A stretch of DNA of 64,000 bases, from the NCBI GenBank assembly GCA_933228895.1, contig OW121849.1, positions 122,392,849-122,456,848 of the forward strand, read 5' to 3'. The position numbers and the translations under genes are program-made. The notes under the pieces were generated by a model. The model saw only the letters and a program-made list of their open reading frames with translations. It had not been told where the DNA came from and made no database searches. Every line of letters begins with the position of its first letter. Within the stretch, counting starts at the first letter, position 1. Source of the stretch: Platycnemis pennipes. Lineage: Eukaryota > Arthropoda > Insecta > Odonata > Platycnemididae. This document shows, piece after piece, positions 57,236-64,000 of this stretch.

Positions 57236-57420
57236 ACAGAGGTCGCGTTGTTGTAGTTGTCAGAGTAATGGCCCCTCACCCAGAGGGTCCGGATTCGAAT
57301 ACGAGCAATGGGAGATATTTTTCACCGGTAAGCTGGCCTTATCAAGTACTTTGTAGAGAACATTCAAATTCAGTGCTCCTTCTGTCGGATGGGAAGTTAA
57401 GGCGCACCTTAATGTGCGAG
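57236..57420 (+). mobile_element. tRNA-derived SINE (family 1), 3'-truncated
   Basis: Box B is GATTCGAATACGAGC; the body block TTCTGTCGGATGGGAAGTTA follows, and the copy then stops. Confidence 0.6.
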
Positions 57421-58029
57421 AAGATTTTCGAAATGAAAGTGGAGGCCTCGGGGAGAAAGTATTACAAGATTCAGGTATAACAGACAATTACAAAATTCAA
57501 GGAAGAACATGTGATGATGATTCTCAGAGAGGGATTCCCAAAGCAAGTTACAGAATACAGGCTATAAGGAAAGAGAATTCTGAGAAGTCATTCAGATGAT
57601 GAAATTGAAGCCGGAATTGGATTGAAGCGAGCCTGGAGCCTAATCCGGGAAGAAGGAAGAAGACAACATCGTTTGTTTTCTTTTCCATTGCGCGTCATTG
57701 TATAACCAAGTGCAATAAGATGCTGTAATAGCATTCACTACAAAGACATATACACCCAAGTCACTCTGTCTTTGAAGAAACTCTCTCCTTGGAGTACGGA
57801 AAATTATGAAGCCTTCATTGCATTTCAGCATTATTTGGCTTCTTCAAGCCAGCACAAGAAAACGTTCAAGCTATATGTCTCTTATTTAACAGTACCTCAA
57901 CATCAACTGATCCGTGATGAAAATTCTTCTTTAGAATTACACACGGAATCCTAAAGCCAATCGTGTTCTGGTGTGAAATATTCGCACCTCAAGTTACAAA
58001 AATTAGCAACATCTTCAGATAGTTTTACA

Positions 58030-58110
58030 TTCATCATCATCATCGCTCAACAATACTAGGATTGGTTTGACGAAGCCCTCCACTCAATTCTTCTATCATT
58101 TATTCCTTTC
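58030..58110 (-). mobile_element. RTE-like non-LTR 3' end only
   Basis: CATCATCATCATCGCTCAAC, then AGGATTGGTTTGACGAAGCC, is the last about 80 bp of the element. Confidence 0.5.
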
Positions 58111-58739
58111 AGTATCACAGGCGCGCTTACATAAAAGGTACATATTCTTTCGAGTTTTACAACTCATTCCGTGGGGTTCTTAAGCAAGTCGTCCTTCATT
58201 AATGAAAGCCACGTCCCAAGACAAAAATTATCCCGGTTTTTCATTTATCTGTAGACGTCGATAACACTACGTGATGCAATACCGAGCCGAGCAAAATCAC
58301 ATTTTTCCTTAGCAAGCTTAAGGCTCAACTTAGGTATAAATCATTTTTACGTTCCCATAAATACTTCAGAGTGTTACTCCGGCCGCTTGCTTCTACGTTT
58401 TTACACTGATATCGCACTTAAATACTTAGAATCTCATTCTTTTTCTCTAAACGAACACCACAAATATGGGTAAAGGTCCTTGTACAAGGTAAGTGAGTGA
58501 GTGAGATAGAAATTGGCCTAGTTGACACCGAAAAAAAGGAAAAAAATATGTCGAAGGTCATATTGGAAGGTAATCATATATTGTCATCATATGTTCAACC
58601 AATCATGGACACCATACTTTTCTTCTCTTTGTAACATCAATAGCACTCCTTACCCCAGAGCTCTTGTCACCTAGTGCTTCCATTGTCTTAAATGGCGTCT
58701 CTCTAAACCTTTCGTATCTTCTACCTTCTTCTATTATTA

Positions 58740-58825
58740 TATTATTATCATCATCATTAGTCATATGCCCTACGATTGGTTTCACGCGGCTCTCCACTCA
58801 ACTCTTCTATCGGCTATCTTCTTCA
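58740..58825 (-). mobile_element. RTE-like non-LTR 3' end only
   Basis: ATCATCATTAGTCATATGCC, then ACGATTGGTTTCACGCGGCT and CTTCTATCGGC, match the terminal segment. Confidence 0.5.
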
Positions 58826-58904
58826 AAATAAAATAATGAAGCGTAATTTATTCATCTCCTAATATTCCCTGATATCTATCATATGTGACTACATCTAAAC
58901 CTAG

Positions 58905-59200
58905 AGGTCGGGTTGGTGTAATGGTTTAAGTACCGGCCACCTCCCCGGATGGCATAGGTTCGAGTTCCGGCAATAGAACATATTTTTAATCAGTAAACCG
59001 GCCCCTTGAATGGTTTGAGGAGAGTATTTGTGTACAGTACTTCGTCTGTCTGATGGGACGTCAATCCGTGGTCCCCTTGGTGCCTTTCATCATGAGCGGG
59101 CTAATGCCGATGCCGGGTTTCTCTCAAACCTTCCTCGGTACCCTTACATTCCGTCCTTGCACCTTTCCTCTCGGTCTGAAGCACCTATAAGTGCGGGTAC
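58905..59200 (+). mobile_element. tRNA-derived SINE (family 1)
   Basis: Head GGTTGGTGTAATGGTTTAAG and GGTTCGAGTTCCGGCAATAG, then a body with GTCTGATGGGACG and GGCTAATGCCGATGCCGGG. Confidence 0.72.
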
Positions 59201-59392
59201 AGATTTGAAAAATACAGATGAGATGAGAGGGTTATTTGAACTACATTGTGTTGATTATTCAGTCCCTCCTTTGGCAGAACTCAAATGATATTTGTCGTCT
59301 TTAACTTCCTTATGCACAGCCTATATACTTCGACCTCATTCAATCACTATTCTCCGGCCACTGCTCCTATTCCTTAATCATAAACAAATGCT

Positions 59393-59945
59393 CATCATCA
59401 TCATCGGTCAACAATCCTAGGACTGGTTTCACGCAGCCATCCACTGGCTTCTTCTATCGCCCAACCTCTTCATATTGATGTAATTCTTCTCTTTTACATC
59501 CCTCACAACCGGTTACATGTATCTCATACGATGCCTGCCTTTTCCAATCTTCCCGTTCACTTTTCGCTCGACGATTGTCTTCATCAGGCCATCGTGTCTC
59601 GAGATATGGCCGATTAAGTTGTTCCGTCTTCTTCTAAGGCTATTCAGAAGACTTCTCTTTTCTCCCAAGCGTCTTAGGACTTCCTCTTTATTTACTCGGT
59701 CGATCCATTTAAACATCATAATTATTCTGTAGCACCACATTTCGAATGCTTCCACCCTTTTCCTCTCCGCTGCTGTCATCGCCCATGCCTCGCTGCGTAA
59801 AGAAACATGCTCCAGATGTATGTACTTTCTGATGAATTGCTTCCTTACTTCGACGCTTGTATTTCCAGCTGTAAGTAGATTCTTCTTTTGGTAGAATACC
59901 CTCTTTGCCTGGGCTATTCTACTGACTATTTTTTTCTTGCTTCAT
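59393..59945 (-). mobile_element. RTE-like non-LTR fragment
   Basis: Minus-strand frame with VEAFEMWCYRIIMMFKWIDR, then RNNLIGHISRHDGLMKTIVE and RKVNGKIGKGRHRMRYM. The CATCATCATCATCGGTCAAC tail is on the left; it is cut off at the right near a CTTGCTTCAT block. Confidence 0.7.
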
Positions 59946-60751
59946 CCAAAAAAACATATGCTAACTCTCCAAAACATTCACATTCATTAATTTTGCCAAG
60001 CTGGTATTAAATATCGACCAATTCCTTCGATCCCTTGAATAAATGTTTTTATGGAAACTCGTTAAACTACAACTTTGCTGAGTGGGCTATCATTAATTCA
60101 GCACATCTACACATATTTACATCCACACTACCAAGGTGAGAGGCAAGGGGGTGATTTCACAACAGAGTTGAACTATTTTTGAGTAAACATACGCGCTGCT
60201 AGTGACAAAACTATAACGAATTTTATTTTCAACAACACATTTGGCAACTGCAATTAATTTTTCAAATGAGTTCCTATCTTCCCCGACTCGACCCATCTAC
60301 CTACTCCACCCCCTCTTCCCCTTCGGCCATGTCACAACTACGAACTGACCTCACCCCCTCCCTTCTCCCCTTTTTCCATTGTTGCCCAAACCCACTGATC
60401 ACGTCAACTCTTCCCGGGTGTATAAGGAGCACGCGGACTCTTTCCTTTTACCTTGAAGGTGACTGTACCACAATCGAAACCTAGGTCGGAGTCTGAATAA
60501 ACTTTGGTGGAATCTTACTGAGTGTTTTTTCTCCTTGTTCCGACATGCGGTTTCATCAAGTAAAGACTGAGGACTTCGGTACTTTTTAATTTTGCTGCGT
60601 CACAGGTGTCCTTCCTACTTCAATATAATATTATACCGCACAGGTACAGGGCAGATATTATAAAAATTATTCAATTCAGGGGCCGAGTAGGCAAATACAT
60701 CAAAAAAGAATGTGCCATCGTGGTCTTCACATGTCGGTCTCTAACTATTTA

Positions 60752-61523
60752 GTAGAACCTCGCTTACACGACCCTCAATAACAAGACAACTTCAATTACA
60801 AGTGCAATTTTCAAATCCCCTTGAGATTGCCATAACACATAATGTTAAATTAACCTCTATAACAAGTCGTTTTGAGAAGTAAACCTCGATAACGCGACTC
60901 TATGCATGAATGGGTCAACATTTAAGGCTGTCGGATACCACTGCCAAAAACGCTTCTGCAGACGTCTACGCCTCTTGGCTTGAAGACTCTGCTTCGCTAC
61001 TTAAACAAAAGTTTTCTGCCCAAACTTCGAGAATAATGATTGATCTAGTAAATAAGCTTAGTAATTTTTCACCCGTTGCTTTTCTCATAATTCTGTTGAC
61101 CTCAGAAATATGCAAATTTTGACGGAAATAAGTTGATTTCCATGGCGTGGATGAAGTCAAATTCCGAACATAATGACTAATTATGAAACTCTTTAAAAGC
61201 GGGAATCCTTCATCTCCATGTGGGACCAAGAATTCGTATTTCTTACCTTGAAATTTACACGGAAAGTCGAAATAAAACAATTCCATTGCAAGAATTCTGT
61301 TTTCTTGGCGATGTGAGAATTGATAATAAATAGACTTGGTTCGAAAAGGGTCGCTCGTTTAAGATTCCACCCGTTATGAAGGGATTTAGTGATTCCATTA
61401 ACCTCGATAACACGACTGATAGCCAAAATAACCTTGATAACACGACCCTCGACGAAAAGAGCACCTCGATAACATGACTGTTTCCCTAATCCCCTTGAGA
61501 CACTTCTTATCGAGGTTCTAATG
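60752..61523. mobile_element. pogo/Tigger-like element remnant
   Basis: The left end TAGTAGAACCTCGCTTACAC and, on the other strand, the right end TACATTAGAACCTCGATAAG are alike and bordered by TA. The motif CTCGATAACACGAC recurs inside both ends. These ends resemble Tc1/mariner-pogo elements. No intact transposase. Confidence 0.5.
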
Positions 61524-61815
61524 TACCTCGCTGCCGGGTGGGAGATGACCTCACGTAGCACATAGAGAGAGAGAGACAGCTCTTCTCGTCGGCACCATCG
61601 GCACGCTATTGATTTGCGGCGATTTCCCTAACTGGATCGTGGAAGGGGGGGAGGCGGGGGCCGGGGCCCCGACACACACACACACTCGCCCCCGGCCTTC
61701 GCATCGATCTCTTCCACTGAAGGGAACGCGCCAGCGAACGGAGAACCATGATGCGCTTCGCGGGGAAATCCATCCTCCCGAGTACTTCAACAACGCTGAG
61801 GGGTCTACGCGAACC

Positions 61816-62600
61816 TAGTGATGGAAAAATCGATTTCGATTAAAATTGAAAATCGAGTTTTAATAGCCATAGATCGAGGAAATAGAGATCGAGCCATGAT
61901 CTTCGAGTTTCGAACCAAACTCGATTTTTCAACTTCGATCGTGACCATTTCGTTTGATCTCAGCAGCGCGTAGTAGTCAGTAGAGGTCCTCGATGAACTG
62001 CCGCTGAGGTCACTTCTTGTTAGAAGTAGATGCCAGTAGAAGTTAGGCAATACCTCAACAGGCCACCCATGATAGGAAAGTCAACCCCAATCCTCTGAAA
62101 GTCTGGGAGGAGATAAAGGGTGAATACCCCAACACGTACTGTTTCGCGATCAGAGTGCTGAGTATGATAACTTCATCCGTCCCATGTGAAAGACTTTTCT
62201 CTAAGGCCGGTAAAATTGGAAAGGCACGCCCTAGATCATCAAGAAAGCATCTCAATCAGTTGATCTTTCTTAAAAATTTTAGTGAAGCCGAATGGTTACA
62301 AGCGGTGATCCACATTAAATTAATTTGTAAATTTTTACGACTAATAATTCAAGCATGTTTTCTAAGTACATTTTTAGGAATTTTTTATATTATTCAAGTA
62401 TGTATTATGAGCGTTTTTCAAATGAATAATAAACATGTTTTTGTACCAACTGCATTTTTTTCAAAAATGAACCGTAGATTTTTTCGATTAATCGATCTTT
62501 TGGTTCAAATTTCGATTTTTGCTGAAAAGTCGAGCTTTTCATTTCGATTAAAAATCGATTGCTCGAAAAATCGATTTTGACCGACATTTTTCCATCACTA
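61816..62600 (+). mobile_element. internally deleted hAT transposon with perfect 8-bp duplication
   Basis: The target duplication CGCGAACC is identical on both sides (61808-61815 and 62601-62608). The ends are TAGTGATGGAAAAATCGATT and TTTTTCCATCACTA. The body keeps only the 3' end of the transposase gene. Repeated ATCGATTTT-type words fill both subterminal regions. Confidence 0.85.
62070..62280 (+). pseudogene. hAT transposase C-terminal dimerisation segment
   Basis: The reading frame gives VWEEIKGEYPNTYCFAIRVL, then SSVPCERLFSKAGKI and LIFLKN. This is the hAT dimerisation motif, with the conserved SVPCERLFS block. The catalytic part is missing and there is a frame break just upstream, so this is a remnant. 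Confidence 0.8.
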
Positions 62601-62608
62601 CGCGAACC

Positions 62609-63374
62609 CACTGCCTTCAATATTTTGCATACACATCAGGGAGTTGGCGCATCTCAGCCTACCCAGTAAAGAATTTGTTTTCCCCACCAAGGATCCTATT
62701 TATGCCTTCATACTTTTCACCGTCCTTCACGCTGAAGCAATCATGTGCATAGGCGTCTTTTTCGATTCCCCTAACGCGTCCCTAATGCGTTGAAACGACA
62801 AGTACTTATGCTAAAAAGTGAGGAAAATTAACTGGTGTATCATCATTTCTTCAGGAAAAATCTCCACGAAGTCAAGCCTGGCACCATCGAGGGATGCTGT
62901 ATTCTATATATTCTTTCCTTCGTGCTGAATTCTCTCTCCATTATTTTTCTCCTCTTTCAAGCATACCGAGCACCTACCCTCATTCTTACACTTTCCTTCT
63001 TGACTATCACCTTCCCTCTCTAGGCCCACTTAAAATGTCTCCAGTCCAATATTTGACCTGTTCCACCATCTTTCACGCTCCCGATTTATCCTCTTCATTC
63101 CTCTTCACATATATTTCTCAAGCATCTGTACTCATAGCTCATCCTCAGCATGCAAAGATCGAACCACTGAACAATATATTTCTGCACTCCGCATTAGTCT
63201 CACGAGAAATGTACTATGCATCTTATATTTTTTCTCTTATGAGAAGACCATAACTGGTTAGATGAAGAGTGTGAAGCCGCGGATGGTGAAATTTGACCAG
63301 CCAAACCCAAGAGAAATTTTCTCTTTTTTATATATTTAGACTAGATGTGCCAGTTTTAAAGGATGCAGAGGTAA
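62609..63374. other. intergenic sequence, nothing recognised
   Basis: Pyrimidine-rich in parts. The 119-codon frame at 62894-63253 has no recognisable motif. Confidence 0.4.
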
Positions 63375-63835
63375 TTATACATCTTCATCTACATCTACAT
63401 AATACCCTGCAAGCCACCATAAAGGTGTGTGGCAGGGGGTGATATCTCACCAAGCATGCACTACATATTATGCATAAAAAAGATTAGTAATAATATACTA
63501 GTCTAAAATTCAATTTTTAAAAAAAGATAAAATTAGCAAAGCAAGCATGCAAAAACATGCGGTTAGTTGGGTTAGCTTAGGGTCCTTATACCAACATGCA
63601 AATACCTATGTTATCCATTGATCTCGTATTTATGTCATTGGATATATTTACCGCTATTCATATCCCTAATTGTACGAGGAATAAAGGACATTTTGAATCT
63701 GCCAGTTCGGCTCTGAATTTCTCCAATTTTGTGATTATGGTCCAGTCTACCATAGCAAGTTGGAGTTCGCAAAATATTTTTAACGTCATCACTGAAAATA
63801 TTATCTTGGAATTTATTTAAGATTCCAAGAGATAG
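63375..63835 (-). mobile_element. CR1/Jockey-like non-LTR 3' end
   Basis: CTTCATCTACATCTACATAA tail, the conserved hairpin block and part of the SDR-type coding segment on the minus strand, ending near the window edge. Confidence 0.68.
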
Positions 63836-64000
63836 GTTTCATAGGTTTTATAGATAGAAAAGAAGATTTTATAGATACACAGGTCCTGTAGAATCCTGTA
63901 GAATATCCAGTTTTTTTGTGAAGAAAGCGACCGCGTAATTAAGGGATCCTAATACTTGAATTACTTAAGTGCGTCCAACAAAAGGAATCAGGCGTAATAT

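Noticed and set aside
62894..63253. 119-codon plus-strand frame
   Set aside because: No recognisable domain and a second frame overlaps; pyrimidine-rich sequence makes long frames likely.

Overview
The window is eukaryotic and most likely from an insect or other arthropod. The evidence is GT-AG introns, a eukaryotic tRNA-Phe with a pol III T-run terminator, and a dense mix of Penelope-like, non-LTR, SINE, hAT, piggyBac-like and pogo-like repeats. I cannot name the species; the long TE-filled introns suggest a large hemimetabolous insect genome, which is inference.

The left half (about 5.0-29.6 kb) holds one host gene on the minus strand, rebuilt here from eight exons: 29614-29409, 23896-23709, 18869-18636, 17279-16907, 16002-15872, 15352-15192, 14367-14030 and 11329-5461. 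Every junction has GT...AG ends and matching phase, and the join is exactly 7,500 nt (2,499 residues plus stop). The first about 645 residues are a divergent heparanase (GH79): signal peptide, split TIM barrel with both catalytic Glu positions, and C-terminal beta-sandwich. The last exon then runs without a stop into about 1,850 residues of acidic, Pro-, Ser- and Glu-rich low-complexity tail with two internal repeat families and several convertase-like basic sites. This giant tailed heparanase is the most unusual object in the window.

The introns and the upstream flank hold six Penelope-like foldback insertions. All share one layout: target duplication, inverted pLTR-like arms, one-sided tail, target duplication. 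Several carry hammerhead-ribozyme-like cores and one encloses a GIY-YIG endonuclease ORF. A tRNA-Phe gene lies inside intron 1.

The right half (about 33-64 kb) shows no convincing host gene. It is a mosaic of a 530-bp TIR family (five copies in the window), a CR1/Jockey-like element with a conserved 3' hairpin and GTAGAT tail, an RTE-like element with GAT-repeat tails, two tRNA-derived SINE families, hAT, pogo-like and piggyBac-like short elements, and pyrimidine-rich or CpG-rich stretches of unknown role.

All family assignments come from reading motifs by eye; no search was run.
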